Numbered from the stretch's first letter, positions 42,716-54,934 are shown. The stretch: 64,000 nucleotides of DNA from Dendrolimus kikuchii (GCA_019925095.2 CM034409.1:8244501-8308500); one strand, 5' to 3'. Made by a program: numbers and translations. Notes: generated by a model from the letters alone, not told the origin.

Positions 42716-43160
42716 AAACAACTTTGGCCTCGTCTACTTTCAGTATTTTCTTCATATATTAAGTTTATGCCAAAATTTTAACCAGTGCTAAGGCAAATGA
42801 ATGGATAGTAACAGGCATAAGAACAGAGTCAATGTCTTAGAGGACGAGCACAAGGAAATACAACCGCGAAAGATATAGGTATATTATTGTACAATTCTTA
42901 TATGTTATATTTTATTCATATAATAACTTAAGCTTACCTACATACTTGGGGTTTTAAGACATATTATTATGTAATTTTGGAGGTGGGCACTGAAAACCAG
43001 TGCTGTGTCGGACCATGTTTCGGCACAGCAAAATACTGAGCGCCCAACATCTTTTCTAAACCTGCGACATTCAATTTTTGTATGTAATATATTTTCTAAT
43101 CTGTTTGTATTATGTGTATCGCAATTGGAAATAAATATTTTCTCTCTTTCTTTTGAGAAC
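42716..43160 (+). repeat. Unassigned sequence ending in a LINE 3' tail (42985-43150)
   Basis: 42985-43150: gtgctgtgtcggaccatgtt, gtattatgtgtatcgcaatt, ggaaataaatattttctctc then tttctttt. It parallels 28700-28915. Confidence 0.5.
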
Positions 43161-43167
43161 ACTGCTG

Positions 43168-43440
43168 TAAGCGGTAGTAGTCCAGTGGTTAGTGCATTCG
43201 TCTTAAACTCAAAAGGCGTGGCCTCGAAGCCTGGCCGGAAAGCATGCACTTATGCAGTTTTCTGCCCCAATGCAAATATTGTTACAATTACCTCGTGCTG
43301 CGTGCTTCAGTGAAGGAAAATATTCTGATGAAACCTGTCCATCGAGATAACTGACCCGCCTTGGACAAGCGTAGCGGGTAGATATACTTTCCGATCCCCT
43401 GTAAATAGGAGACCCGAACCCAGCAGTGGAACGTTTAAAT
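43168..43440 (+). mobile_element. tRNA-derived SINE
   Basis: A-box region gcggtagtagtccagtggtt agtgc, B-box-like cctcgaagcctgg, gtgaaggaaaatattctgat, ccttggacaagcgtagcggg, cccgaacccagcagtggaac and an A-rich tail. Older than the 23155 copy, to judge by box erosion. Confidence 0.75.
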
Positions 43441-43506
43441 AAAATAAAAACGCAAAATAAAAACAGCTGTGAGCTGTGTGAATTTTCGTCAAAGATAAAG
43501 CAGTAA

Positions 43507-43839
43507 TCTATATATTAATACATTAAGCAAAAACTTTGTACCCCTTTTTACGAAAATTGCGCGGACGGAGGAGTATGAAATTTGGCACACTTATAGTATA
43601 TGTAGGTATAGAGAAGAAGCGATGAATACTATTTTTTTTTTTTAATTATGCATAAAAAATACATCAAATCGATTTAACTTACACTACCATGTATTTGACA
43701 CATACACGCATATAATATACTCTTTTGTTTGTTGTTCAAGTCAAATTAACAGTGTAGCCTTGGCGAAATCTGTGATTATAGAAGTATAGTCTTTCACATT
43801 AATTATTATGGTCGAATATCGACCACGGGCTACCACTAG
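43507..43839 (+). mobile_element. Helitron hairpin subfamily, full length
   Basis: Begins tctatatattaatacattaa. Terminal hairpin ggtcgaatatcgacc, then acgggctaccactag followed by T. 333 bp. It serves as the intact reference for 2429-2763 and 5899-6466. Confidence 0.8.
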
Positions 43840-44810
43840 TAAAAGTAAATATAGCAAGTCAAATATAATATCTACACAGCTGCGGACCTACCATATGCAG
43901 CCTGTAAGCGCCCGACGGCCGCCTAGGCATCTAGATATCCTAATTTTAAAATAGATTGGTAGTCAATCGACGTTAAATATACCTCTGAACCCCCAAAACT
44001 TAATAACCATTAATAATTCAAAGCGTGGCCACAAGCGTCGCCATAAAAAACGTTCCGCTATAAAATATGCACAAATTATTAATAACACGCACTTTTATCA
44101 CGCAAAATGGTCGCGGCAGTGTTAAGTTGACAAGGCATTGGAACGGTAACCTTGGAGGTACTTGGATGAGTTTTGATTTTGTTCATGACTTCTACTTTTA
44201 CTTTTTAGACTCATAAGTGCTAATACGAAAGTCTGTGCTGGCAATCGGATGCCGCTGAAAGGTCACAGCAAACTTAGGAAGGCAACTCACGATTTACGAA
44301 CAAGTCACCGACGTGAAGTTGGCTACTAAGACGAACCGGAGTAATGACGCAAATTTCAAGACCCCTGCCTACTCCTTAAGGTACACAACTCGGAGGAAGA
44401 ACACCCGTGACTTGACGTCTTACCAGAGTCACCAAGGCTGCAAGGACCTTATGGGAGCTGCATACTCGTACATCTAATCATCGCAGTGGACAATGAACTA
44501 ATGGCTAGCGTAACGCGGGAGCATACATATTATCAGTTGCTCTATCTCGCTCGCACATCGTCTGTTCCGCTCACACATTGTGCTATATATTGTACTTGCT
44601 ATACGACTTGTTAATATTTGTATTTAAGGTTACCGTTTCCAAAATTAATTTGTTTACTTTAGTTCTCACATCAGCATCCGACAGGGAATACTACTCTCTG
44701 TCATCTGAAGTATCATTTAACCTCTACCTCTCGCTGCTACAGCCTATTCGGAGTGTCTTCAGCCATTCTATGTCCACCATACTGCACACATAGGCCTACG
44801 AAGTAGAATT
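43840..44810. other. No recognised feature
   Basis: Apparently single-copy sequence, GC-richer from 44150 to 44560. No convincing exon. Confidence 0.35.
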
Positions 44811-44814
44811 TCGA

Positions 44815-44985
44815 TGACCCATGCCCACTATCCCATCCCTCCTATTCCCCACCATCCTATCCTAGAGACTGGCAACGCGTTTTAATAGGCCTAGTGATGC
44901 AAACGTCCACATGCAAAGGTATTCATTTTCCGTCAGGTGGGCAGTTTATCTCTTTGCTCGCTTCAAATAATAAAGAAAAATGCAA
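44815..44985 (+). repeat. LINE/SINE 3' tail
   Basis: ccatcctatcctagagactg then gcaacgcg, tgatgcaaacgtccacatgc, tccgtcaggtgggcagttta. Confidence 0.55.
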
Positions 44986-44999
44986 ATTTGTGCCACATA

Positions 45000-45385
45000 G
45001 CCTGGTCTTTTGTACTCCTCAGCCCCTACCGGCAATTTTCAACAGGTCATCAGTCCACTGGGTTGGAAAGTCTCTTCCAACGTTTACCGAGGCGCGGTTC
45101 CAGTGCTCGTTTTCTCCGTCAGCTTCAGTATTCAAACAGACGTAAATATCCCACTGCCACTTCAATTTACTAATTTTGCGAACTATGTCAGTTATCGTTA
45201 TTCTTTTACGGATATCCTCATTTCTGATTCTACCCATAAGCCTGACCGTACACCTAAAGTTTTGCTCGCGTATGCATCCAGGGCTATCCGTCGATCTAAG
45301 GAGATGCTCTCCCGCAGACAGGCGTGAGTCCACGTTACTAAAGGCCGGGGCGTTGATCACAGTTTGCTCCCGCATCCCTGGCACA
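45000..45385 (-). pseudogene. LINE reverse transcriptase C-terminus ('LKWQW..' type), degenerate
   Basis: The minus strand reads RIRNEDIRKRITITDIVRKI, SKLKWQWDIYVCLN, then RDFPTQWTDDLLKIAGRG. This is the insect LINE C-terminal pattern R.RW.DD...AG. The same family is at 51139-51399. Domains upstream are absent. Confidence 0.6.
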
Positions 45386-45665
45386 TGACGACAAGAAGAA
45401 CACCAGGGTTTTTAATGAGTATTCTGGAAAAGCAGCCGGCGACTTCCACACTACCCTACTGTCATGACTCCGAGCAGTAGGGTGTCCACAAATTAAATCA
45501 CCTCGTCAAAAAATTAAGGCTTCCAAGCTCCAAGACGCAGATGCGAAAATATGAGACAGGTTTCGATAATACAAAGTTAATGTTTCAACTCCAATGTTCT
45601 TATTTCCAGAAATGAAAGAAGAACGAGCAATGAAAGATTAATATACTGGATATTATTATTACTCT
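45386..45665. other. No recognised feature
   Basis: Unassigned. Confidence 0.4.
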
Positions 45666-45667
45666 AT

Positions 45668-45985
45668 CCGTGAAGGGACGGAGAAAGAATACAATTTCGT
45701 GCTGCTAGGCGGCCTGTCGTAAGAGGCGACAAAACAACGCACACCCCGGTGGTAGAGTATTTCCTTGTCTAAATGGCTACCACCCCTGGTTTACAGTATG
45801 CCGCAATAAAAATCTTGAGTTGTGTTCCGGCATTAGTGGCCACGTTCCAGTCTTCTTTAAGAGAGCAGCAACGCATTTGTAGCACCTTTTGTGTTGCAAG
45901 TGTCCATAGGCGATGGTAACCGCTCTCCATCAGGTGGGTAGTTTGCCTGTCTGCAGTCTATCCTCATGCAATAAAAGAAAATATT
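45668..45985 (+). mobile_element. SINE-A, full-length copy
   Basis: From tatccgtgaagggacggaga to cctcatgcaataaaagaaaa, with all internal landmarks. The ggtggtagagt..ggctaccacc stem is retained. Confidence 0.8.
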
Positions 45986-46162
45986 TAAAAAATACTCGTT
46001 CCTATTGCAAGTAACACAAGCGCTGAAATAAAGATAGCAATCTGGTATAGGACGAGCTAATTAACAGCTGAATGTCGCCTCACAGTGATCATTTAGCTAT
46101 TTTATTTTACTGTTCTGAGAACTACCTTTAAACATAAGCTTAGGTCACACTCATTAACTTTC

Positions 46163-46250
46163 GAAAAATAACGGTCTTATTCATAGAGAGTTAAATTAAG
46201 TTTTAACGCCTCTTTAAGAACCATTAAGAAGCGTTCAAACTTACTTTATC
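46163..46250 (+). repeat. Palindromic MITE-like repeat
   Basis: aacggtcttattcatagaga then gttaaattaag, followed by self-complementary arms around ttaagaaccattaa. A second copy is at 63913-64000. Confidence 0.6.
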
Positions 46251-46264
46251 TATCTTATATATAC

Positions 46265-46427
46265 ATATATACTATCTTGTTTATTGTTAAAGTCAAATTA
46301 ACAGTGTAGCCTTGGCGAATTCAGTAATTATAAAAGTTATAGTCTTTGACAACAGAACCTTAATAATGTTCAAACTTATAATTTAAATTAATTATGGTCG
46401 AATTTCGACCACTGGGCGACCACTAGT
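46265..46427 (+). mobile_element. Helitron hairpin-subfamily 3' half
   Basis: gtttattgttaaagtcaaat then taacagtgtag, ccttggcgaattcagtaatt, hairpin ggtcgaatttcgacc, then actgggcgaccactag. Confidence 0.65.
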
Positions 46428-46429
46428 AC

Positions 46430-46825
46430 GCTTAAAAAGGAATACAAATATTTCCCTCCACATATTAACATATAGATATGATCAACATTTTATTATATAC
46501 GTTATATAATTTTATAAAAGAAACAATACATAAATGAGCACTCAATAATAGATATTAGTTGTGAAACAATTTAATTTTATCTATTATTGACTCATTAGTT
46601 TCTCACATGCATCTCTTAATTAACGAGCATTGATTCAGTGTGTTCCCCGCTCAACATGGCGGCTGGACCACACCACGATATCTTAACCTGCCGGCGACTC
46701 ACTTAAATTATACGCCTTCAGCTGGGATAAATCTGGCCACGCGATTTTATTCAATGGGGGGTTCCGTATTCATTTTATTTACATCTTAAATTTAAAATTT
46801 TATTTATTATTTACTATATGAATCT
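46430..46825. other. No recognised gene
   Basis: Includes a GC-richer gctcaacatggcggctgg at about 46650 with no exon evidence. Confidence 0.35.
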
Positions 46826-47291
46826 ATACTAATATTAATAAAGCTGAAGAGTTTGTTTGTTAAACGCGCTAATCTCAGGAACTGCTGGTCCGATTTGAAA
46901 AATTCTTTCAGTGTTGAATAGCAGATTTATCGAGGAAGGCTATAGGCTATATTATATTTTTTTTTAATAGGGATCCTTACTAAATGTCCAAATAATGTAA
47001 GCCAAGGTGTAAAAAATGACCCAAAAAACCCTTACACGGGGCGCGCTGCGATACTTTGCAGAACATATAATTGTCTACAAAAAATATCGCGTAACCATAT
47101 GTCTATCTATTGTAGTTATCTCACAATAAGTGTTTTCTTTCAGTGTCGGATAGCCCATTTATCCAGGAAGGCTATAGGCTATATATCATCACGCTAAGAC
47201 CAATAGGAGCGGAGCACCAATGAAGAATGTTTCAAAATCGGAGGGTTTTGAAAGCAAATTCCACGCGGACGACGTCGCGGGCACAGCTAGT
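46826..47291 (+). mobile_element. Non-autonomous Helitron, full length
   Basis: Begins tctatactaatattaataaa then gctgaagagtttgtttgt, aacgcgctaatctcaggaac, ttctttcagtgttgaatagc, cacgctaagaccaataggag, and ends acgcggacgacgtcgcgggc then acagctag followed by T. A duplicated internal segment (ttcagtg..gatagcccatttat at 47145) suggests an internal insertion or rearrangement. Confidence 0.85.
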
Positions 47292-47699
47292 ATATATATA
47301 TATATATATGACCTTCAATACTTTAGTTTCTTGTTCAATTCACTACAATTACAAAGAAATTAATTCAATATAGTGAAGACAACTGATCAGCAAACCATAA
47401 AGAAAAGTCGCAGCGAACTTGATTTGAAGTTCTTAATAATACGTCATGAATGACATGTGGGCAACATGACAACGTATTTGTTATTGAATTACAGCGATGC
47501 TTGTCTACATCGCAATTGCAGCGCCATCTTTTTTATTAATCCGTCTATTCCACGGAAACGACGTGATTTATCAGACTAAAAGTGTCCTAAGTTACGCCCG
47601 GGATATAAACTAGCTACATCTCGAGTTTCATTTAAATGTGTTCAGCAGTTTTCACGTGATGCTCTAACAGACAGACAGCCAGTTAGCTGGGCATACTAT
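47292..47699. other. (TA)n run and Helitron-like body fragment
   Basis: 47293-47309 is ta-rich. 47540-47695 matches the Helitron-like body at 15550-15720 (attccacggaaacgacgtga, gggatataaactagct, gacagacagcc). Confidence 0.4.
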
Positions 47700-48278
47700 C
47701 AAAGGTGAGGCGGTACTTCACTCCAGAACAGTTGCTGATGCTGTATAAAGCACAAATACGGGCATGTAAGGAGTACTTTTCTCATCTTTGGGGTGGATCA
47801 GCTAAATACCAATTCGAGGCACTAGAATCGATTGATCGGAGAGCCAGGAAGTTGATAAGCAACGACCAGCTATTTAATGACAAATTACAAAGTCTCGAAC
47901 ATTGACGCAGGGTTGCCAGCTTGTCGGTTTTCTATCGGATACATTTTGGAGAGTGTGCAAATGAGCTTTTCAATCTTATCCCGCCGTCTCCCTTCCATCA
48001 TCGGCCAACCAGATGCACTGGCATGCGGCACCGCTATATGGTGGTCATACCACCTATACGAACAAAGCGCTTGGAGTCCACCTTCATTATGCGCACCGCA
48101 AAGGAGTGGAACTCACTGCCGGAGTCTGTTTTTCCCGAAAACTCCAACCTGGGTGTCTTCAAGTCTCGTGTGAATAGGTACCCTCTAGGTAAGCGTTCTC
48201 GATCTTAGACTATATCTCCGCTCAAATCGAGCGAGATATTGGTCCAACGTGAACCTATACGTGATTAAAAAAAAAAAC
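47700..48278 (+). pseudogene. CR1/jockey-like LINE, 5'-truncated with poly(A), one nonsense codon
   Basis: The longest LINE C-terminus of this family here: VRRYFTPEQLLMLYKAQIRA, CKEYFSHLWGGSAKYQFEAL, then TGA at about 47903-47905 (probably from CGA). It continues in the same frame as RRVASLSVFYRIHFGECA, NELFNLIPPSPFHHRPTR, RTAKEWNSLPESVFPEN and VNRYPLGKRSRS, with a stop ending at 48208. A short 3' UTR ends in an a(11) run at about 48268-48278. RT catalytic motifs are absent because of 5' truncation. Confidence 0.85.
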
Positions 48279-48319
48279 CAGACAAATTTTCTAAAAATTG
48301 CATTTTCGGAATCCTGCCA

Positions 48320-48570
48320 GTTGGCAATTTTGCCAGGTGGTAGGGCGTTTGCCCGACTGGATGACTACCACCCCTGGTCTAAAGTATGTCGCCATAACAA
48401 CCTTGACTTGTGTTCCGGTATTAGTGACCAGGTTCCAGTCTCCTTTAAGAGAGCAGCAGCGCATTTGTAGCACCTTTGTTGTTGCAAATGTCCATAGGCG
48501 ATGGTAACCATTTTCCATCAAGTGGGCCGTCTGCCTGACTCTTGAACTCCTGCAATAATAAATAAAAATA
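48320..48570 (+). mobile_element. SINE-A, head missing
   Basis: Starts at gccaggtggtagggcgtttg and runs to actcctgcaataataaataa. Start point matches the 6063 and 15308 truncated copies. Confidence 0.8.
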
Positions 48571-49011
48571 AAAAAAATCCTCCGGTCCGAATTATCCCAT
48601 TTACAGATTTATTATACCTAGTATAGATTAATATAGTATAGACTAACTTTGTATTGCCCCTAAGGATCGCCAATAAAGCAGCGAGTCCCCGATTCCGGTG
48701 GCGATCGTCGATGTAAAAAACAAACCGCGTAGTTGTGAATTGATTAGCATAACCCGACGCCATACGGACCCCCCACGGGTGTACTCAATTAAGTCACTTG
48801 TCTCCCTTCTTACGCCCTTATCTAGATCCACAGCGGTGACTTTATTTTCTGCATTTTATACTGACCCAGCGTTGACTTGACAAAAGTTTTTATACCAAAA
48901 ATGCTTCCTTACAATTTAGATGTGAATGCTTAGACCATGGTTTAGACCGATTTTTTCGCAGCGATTTAAGCTCGAATGTAATGATGAAGGAGATGGAGAC
49001 TTTAGTTTATT
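48571..49011. other. No recognised feature
   Basis: Unassigned. Contains short unrelated open frames on both strands. Confidence 0.35.
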
Positions 49012-49450
49012 TTCTATAATATTATAAAATTCTGAACATGTCGTATCTGTACTTTGAAGCTTATTAAGAAAAACAGTTGCAATAGACTATATATACGATG
49101 GAGCACACGATGCATTTTTTTTAGATTTCTTAGATTTTCTAGATTGTTCGGGATTCACGTCAAAACTAATAAATTCACGTAAAACTTCGAATTTCGATGG
49201 AATTTTTTCTCTGTTCGATAGCAAATTTTATCTAATATAATGTGGTATATTTTTTATCCCGGAAATCCTGCGGGATATTTCCCGGGGGTGGTTTGAAGTA
49301 GTTCGGGTGCATATAAATTGGCTTATCTCGACATAGTTTTCACTACGAGGATAGCTTACATTATTTTTTTAAATGCTATAGTAATTTGTGTGCCGGGAAT
49401 CCCGCGGGAATTTCAAGTAAAGCGTGGACGAAGTCGCCGGCATATCCTAG
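49012..49450 (+). mobile_element. Non-autonomous Helitron, full length
   Basis: Begins tctataatattataaaattc then tgaacatgtcgtatctg, tgttcgggattcacg, ggaatcccgcgggaatttca, and ends aagcgtggacgaagtcgccg then gcatatcctag. Subfamily relatives: 32568, 37919, 40030, 59500. Confidence 0.75.
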
Positions 49451-49774
49451 TTTATAATATGAAAACATACCACACAATTAAATCACTTAGAATAACTAAG
49501 CCTACTTGAATTATAAAATATATCAACATAATAATAAAAAATCTTAAAATCACTCTCAACCTTTTACAATCTGGGCCCAAGACTGTATAAAAGCGCATCC
49601 ATCTCCTTCGTAAATGTGTTATATTAAAATTGAGGCACACTTAGTTTAATTTATAATATAATTTATCTGTGGAGAGTTCAAGCTTGTGCAATGCATTTAA
49701 AAATAAGAATAAAATCAGCGGGACCAAGGTACATAAGGCGAGTTATATATACATGAAAGTTTGACACGTCACTA
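49451..49774. other. No recognised feature
   Basis: Unassigned. Contains tctgggcccaagactgtata (49571), which recurs at 53153. Confidence 0.4.
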
Positions 49775-50040
49775 AAAAATTGAGAGGAAGAAGACTAAGA
49801 TAGTGTGGATATGTAATGAAGAGGGTGAAAGTCAGGTGATAAAAGGAATTTCAAACTGAAAGACCGATGGGCACAAATGTAAAGACCAAAAAGAGATGGA
49901 CAAATTGTGAGAAGCATGACATGATGATTAGTGGTGTAACAGAGGACGTATGTTAGAATAGAGGAGTATGGAAGGACAGACATATTGTGTTGACTCTAAA
50001 CGATTGGGAGATGGTAAAAGAAAAGAGATATTCATACATA
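49775..50040 (+). pseudogene. LINE RT C-terminal remnant
   Basis: The plus strand reads RGRRLRWCGYVMKRVK, then RPMGTNVKTKKRWTNC and ISGVTEDVC, RGVWKDRHIV, with stops: the R.KKRW.....D....GV.ED pattern of RTE-like LINE ends. Confidence 0.6.
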
Positions 50041-51138
50041 TAATGCATTCGTTTTCGAGGAAAATGACTTTAACATGTAAAGATAGACGGACCTGAAGAT
50101 CTCATGAGGATTGCAAGAATTTTGCCAAAATGGATATGACATCTTTAAAAAAATATGTTTTTTTACGATAGAAATCCATTAAAACATGAATTTATTAAAC
50201 TAAACTATTATAATCTAATAGAATAAAGAAATCAACTTAGTGTATTCTACCTATAATCTCTTAATAAATCTGGTCCGCTATATAACAAGAACTGTAAATC
50301 AAGTGTAGGGACTTTAGCGTTTTCATTCAGAGTTGTATCACTCATTAGTATCTAAGAATATTTGAATCACCTATGTCTCATCTTCTTTCATCACCATCGA
50401 CATTCTTCACGCAACATCTATCAGCTTCTTCTTCCTTTTTCTGAGCATTTACGAAGCAAGTACGTAGACGTCGTTATGACTAAGATATTTAGTCATATTG
50501 CAAAACCCACATGTCTCACAAACTTTTTTAATTCATCTTAAGATTGTCTAGAAGAATTGCTTTTAGTGATAAGACCGCCCGTTGTCTTCTGTGCTTAAAC
50601 TTCTTGATCTGTATCATAATGTTATGCATTAAAATATATTCTATTCTAGTTTAGTATTTAGGAATTTTTCAGACGAACATTTTTACTGGGCAATTGTTAG
50701 TTATTTTTATTCCATGGTCATCGTACCGGCAAAATGTAGGCAAAAAAGCTTTGACATTTAATATTAGTGATAACTTTATACCTCCTCAAACTCAAGCGTA
50801 ATATTGCATTATAAATAAATGATAATATATTCACACTTTTAATTTACAAAGTACTTTTATGATAAAAAGTTTTCATAAAACAGTAATGAATTAAACAGTT
50901 TGTTCATTGGAATGTTTATACCAATTAAAAACAATTTCTAATGAAGCCACAAAAGTAATGTCGTAATGTATTGAAGTCAACTCAGGTGTAAAATAGTGGA
51001 CGAATTTTTTATAAGGTATTCGCGTGTGTTTTTCATTATTGAAACTGTATTTTTCGGAATTTTGCTTGTCCTTTATAAGTTTCAATGTTTTTAGCATTTC
51101 ATAGCAATTTTAGTAAATTCAGTATTTTTATGAAATCA
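50041..51138. other. Mostly unassigned; LINE tail at 50530-50655
   Basis: 50535-50655: agattgtctagaagaattgc, ttttagtgataagaccgccc, attaaaatatattctattct. The remainder is AT-rich without signals. Confidence 0.4.
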
Positions 51139-51399
51139 TTATGTCCTTCCATCCGCCTCTGAAACTTTTCTTCCGCCAATCTTAGTCCACTGCTGAACGT
51201 AGGCCTCCCCAAGTACCCGCCACATATCCCGGTCTCCCGTCTTTCTCATCCAGCCCCTGCCGGCGACCTTACGCAGGTTGTCAGTCCACCGGGCAGGCGG
51301 GCGTCCTACCCTAAGTTTGCCGCGACGTGGCCTCCACTCCAGGACTTGTTCGTTTCTGAAACCGTGTTCTTTAATTTTCTCTACGAGGGGAGGGAGCAA
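51139..51399 (-). pseudogene. LINE reverse transcriptase C-terminus
   Basis: The minus strand stays open for 86 codons: NEQVLEWRPRRGKLRVGRPP, ARWTDNLRKVAGRGWMRKT, GDRDMWRVLGEAYVQQWTKI. This C-terminal block is very common in insect LINEs. It abuts SINE-A at 51405. Confidence 0.75.
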
Positions 51400-51404
51400 A
51401 CCGT

Positions 51405-51715
51405 TCTCTCCGTGCAGGAACGGAAAAAAATACTAATTCCTGCGGCCAGGTGACCTGTCGTAAGAGGCGACAAAACAACCCACAGCCAGGTGGCAGGACA
51501 TTTGCCATAGCTACTCCTGGTCTAGAGTATGTCGCCATAACAACCTTGAGTTGTGTTCCGGCATCAGTGGCCACGTTCCAGTTTCTCCTTCAAGGCCGGC
51601 AGCACATTGGCAGCACCTCTGATATTGCTAATGTCCACAGGCGACGGTAACAACTTTCCATTACAATTAGGCCGTCGGCCTGCCTGCTGTACTACAGCAA
51701 TACAAAAAAGCAAAA
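51405..51715 (+). mobile_element. SINE-A, full-length but diverged copy
   Basis: ctctccgtgcaggaacggaa, ctgtcgtaagaggcgacaaa, gccaggtggcaggacatttg, ttgagttgtgttccggcatc, cgacggtaacaactttccat, ctacagcaatacaaaaaagc. Confidence 0.75.
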
Positions 51716-51719
51716 ACTG

Positions 51720-52484
51720 AAAAATTCCACCTCCGCTTGCCTACATTTTTACCTTAATCATCATCATCATTACAGCCATCAGATTCCAATACATGATCGT
51801 ACGTGCCTCGCGAAATGTAATTATATGCTTAAAGTACTGAACGTCTCAGTGGTCGAAGTTGCGTTAATGATGAGTTATGTATTTGTTTGCGAAGTTTGGA
51901 TTTGCCGCCGTTTGAATTTGAAGTTGATCAATGTATATTAGCTTTGATAACAGCTTTACTTTCGATATGCACCGTGTGACTTTTGTTCTTAGAGTCAGGA
52001 CGAAAGGAACATTCACTGTTTCTTCTTGTAATATTGAAATTTCCAGAAACGCAAAGTATATTAGATAAACAAATGATTTGTAGAATAAGGATATCATAGC
52101 GGTATAACATATTTATTTTAGTCTCGCATGACCAAAGGGCTGGCCTATATTTAGGGCAACGGGTTAGCGTTGCCACACAACGTGGGAATGCGGCCAGCAT
52201 TTTGGGAACGCTCCCCACCGACAGCGACTACATTTTTTACTTGTAAATATGTTTATAATAGTACTTAATTTTTAGGTTTCTTTGTAGTTTACTTTAATTT
52301 TTAAGATGGTTTAGTTTATAATTTAGTTTTATTTTTTGAAGTTAGTTTTAGTTTCCTAATATAAAAAATATATACATACAAATACACTCACAGAAAAGTA
52401 TTAATGTAAACAAATACTAAATGCTTACTCCACTTAAAAAAGACAAAATGCAGTTTCTATTATTGTCTTTATTTTATTACTAGC
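51720..52484. other. No recognised feature
   Basis: Unassigned. Minus-strand frames at 51864-52218 show no domain. Confidence 0.35.
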
Positions 52485-52660
52485 TGACCCGTGCCCACTT
52501 CGCTGGGCATCAGAAAAAATACTTATTATTAATCACAAACAAATATACCCTATGTCACTCAGCAATAATTTAGCTTTCTACTGGTGAAAGAATTTTCAAA
52601 ATCGGTTTAGTAAATCCAGAGATTACCCCCTACAACGTCACAAACTTTACCTCTTTATTT
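52485..52660 (-). mobile_element. Short Helitron
   Basis: Minus-strand 5' end aaagaggtaaagtttgtgac then gttgtagggggtaatctctg, interior accgattttgaaaattcttt, and 3' end cccagcgaagtgggcacggg then tcagctagt. Confidence 0.65.
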
Positions 52661-52664
52661 TTTG

Positions 52665-53555
52665 TTGAGTTTAATTACCTACCAAGCGAATTCAAAATAT
52701 TTCCTCTCCCGTACCGCCCGTACTATTTATTTTTTCTAATACTTACATTTTTAAGCTCGTGATATTTTTCGAATGGACTGTCCGAATTGAATAATTCAAA
52801 AAATTATATAAAGGTATTGAAGCGGTCTTGAATATAAAGTAATTTATTTTGATAAGGATGAATACCAAGATACAAATAAAGAGCCTTTTCTAGCCACGGC
52901 ATTTTAATTAAATTTTTAAAATAAAAGAACTATAATAGTTAGACATATACTATCGCGACACTTTTTACAAATAATGATGTATTCTGCAAAGTCGTAGTAC
53001 ATTATTTTATTCCATCATCAATAGTTTTCGCAACGCACGCGATTTTAGGTAATTTATTTACACCTTAGGTTACACTATTCCAGTTTTAGTAAGGATCCCT
53101 ATTTTTTTTGAAAATATAATATAGCCTATGTCAACCGGGGATAGTTTACGCTCTGGGCCCAAGACTGTATAGGTGACAACAGTGATCAAGAATTTTTATT
53201 AATCGAGGTACACTTCAGTAGTTTCAGTTGGTTAGGCATTACCCCCCTACAGCGGGTACCCAGGTGCATAAGGCACGAACTCACAAAAAGTCTGTACCGG
53301 TCTTTATGATTAACGAATTCGCTGCCAAATAGATAATCTTTACACTATGGTTGTTCACATGAAATTTAGCTCTACTAAAGTACAATTCTACTGTTAATAA
53401 AGACTTTTGACGTACCCGGTCTTCCCTAGAGCGCCCGTCATAAGTATGCTATGACCACATACTCATCTTCTTACACACGTGGCCGACATTCTTCATGCAA
53501 CATCCAAAGGAGGTTAATTTGAAAGAGGCCTTTAATTGTACTTGTACGGCGATCC
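52665..53555. other. No recognised feature
   Basis: Unassigned AT-rich flank of the R1-clade element. A LINE-like scrap (gacattcttcatgcaacatc) lies near 53488. Confidence 0.35.
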
Positions 53556-53799
53556 CTGGATAGAACGTGAGGAAGTAGACCCCTGCGGATGGAAGTCAAG
53601 GCTTGAAGAGATCATACAAAGAAAGGGAGACGGTGGTGGTACAGGTTTAGAGGAGCTTCATAGTGTCGGTGGGGGAAATGATCAACTTGGCCGGGTTTGA
53701 GGACCGTCCTCCCTCCCCCAATAATTCGTCCGCCGCTAGCCGCGGCGAACAAAGCAAACAGGGTGTCCCTGTTGCCCCAAAAAAGTAGGCCCCACAGGC

Positions 53800-54932
53800 G
53801 ACCGTTGTTGTCGATGACGAACATTTTATGGACGTGGTGCCACAGCCCGTGGAGGTGATGGGTCCCCCTCCCCCACCTCCCCCCAAAAAGAAGGGGAAAA
53901 AAATGAAAACGTCGTCTGCCGCCCCGACGCAGACGCCGACGGCGCCCGGGCCCTTTAAACTGAGTTTCCCATAGGTCCAAGCCTGGGACCCAAATCCAGG
54001 GCACCCCCGTTTGCGCCTGCTCCCCATTCGTGGAAGCATGGACGGTGGTAGCAGGTAGGAAGAAAGGCAAGGGGAAAGGGAAAGGAACGCTATGCCAGCC
54101 CCTTCCCCCCACGCAAGCCCCCGTCCCGCCCCCAGCGCGGAAAGCTCCACCCAAACCACAGGCCAAAAAGAACCCGCCTGTGGTTTTTACAGAGCCGAAA
54201 TCAGCAGCAGTCCTCATTAAGCTGCTGCCGGAGGCGGAGAAAAAATCCATCACCTACCGCGACGTGTTTCAGAAAACCACCGCGGTAGTGGACATAGTTA
54301 CCATGGGCCTCCACGAGGGCCTTAAACTAACGCGGACCGTCCGCGACTCCCGGCTCATGGAGTTGCCTCCTGGGCCAGAGGGAACCGATAAAGTGGACCG
54401 GTTGGCGGAGGCCCTTCGGGGGCCGCTCCAGGGGATGGCCGAGGTCATCCGGCCCTGCAAAAGGGGAGAGATCTAATTCTTTGGATGAGGTCACGCCCGA
54501 ATCTCGCGTGCTGTTTTTCATCGATAGGATTGTTGCCAACAGAATTGGTTCAGGAATTTACGTGCTGTGCCCTTTGGCTAAGATTCGCCGAACGGGGCCA
54601 CTTATTGGTGGGCTTTAGCTCGGCGAAAGTCGAGGCAAAGAAACACGACCAATACGGTGCTACCGTTGTTACGGGCTCGGGCACAGCACGCAGATGTCCT
54701 TTCCTGCCCCGACAGGTCGGGCTTGTGTCTCCGCTGTGGGAAGAGCGGACACACAATGCCCGACTGCACAGCTTCGGCCCCCCACTGCGCAGTCTGCGCG
54801 GCGGGGGGAAAAACAGCAACGCACCCAACGCTGGCGAGGGTCTGCCTCCCTCCCATCGTTCGGGGTAGGTTCACCCCCCCGGCGAGGGCGACAGCAGTAT
54901 CGACTAGAGGGGAGGCTATGTCGGTCAATTAA
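53800..54932 (+). pseudogene. R1-clade ORF1 (gag-like nucleic-acid binding protein), frameshifted
   Basis: Pieces lie in different frames. A Pro/Lys-rich segment (DDEHFMDVVPQPVEVMGPPP then PKKKGKKMKTS) ends at a stop near 53973. An open 148-codon piece at 54030-54476 (EKKSITYRDVFQKTTAVVDI, RGPLQGMAEVIRPCKRGEI) ends at TAA. In another frame GHLLVGFSSAKVEAKKHDQY follows near 54600. Finally, in the 54030 frame, come two zinc-knuckle motifs: CLRCGKSGHTMPDC and a CAVCAAGGKTATHPTLARVC segment. It ends with TAA at 54930-54932, two bases before the ORF2 ATG. ORF1 proteins bind element RNA. At least two frameshifts plus stops make this one inactive. Confidence 0.8.
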
Positions 54933-54934
54933 TA

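Noticed and set aside
43168..43240. tRNA-like sequence with A and B boxes
   Set aside because: It is the head of a tRNA-derived SINE with the same body and tail as 23155-23440. No complete cloverleaf or anticodon arm.
53612..54253. Long Gly/Phe-rich minus-strand open frames of 213 and 170 codons
   Set aside because: They are antisense to the GC-rich R1-clade ORF1 region, are low-complexity, and have no domain.
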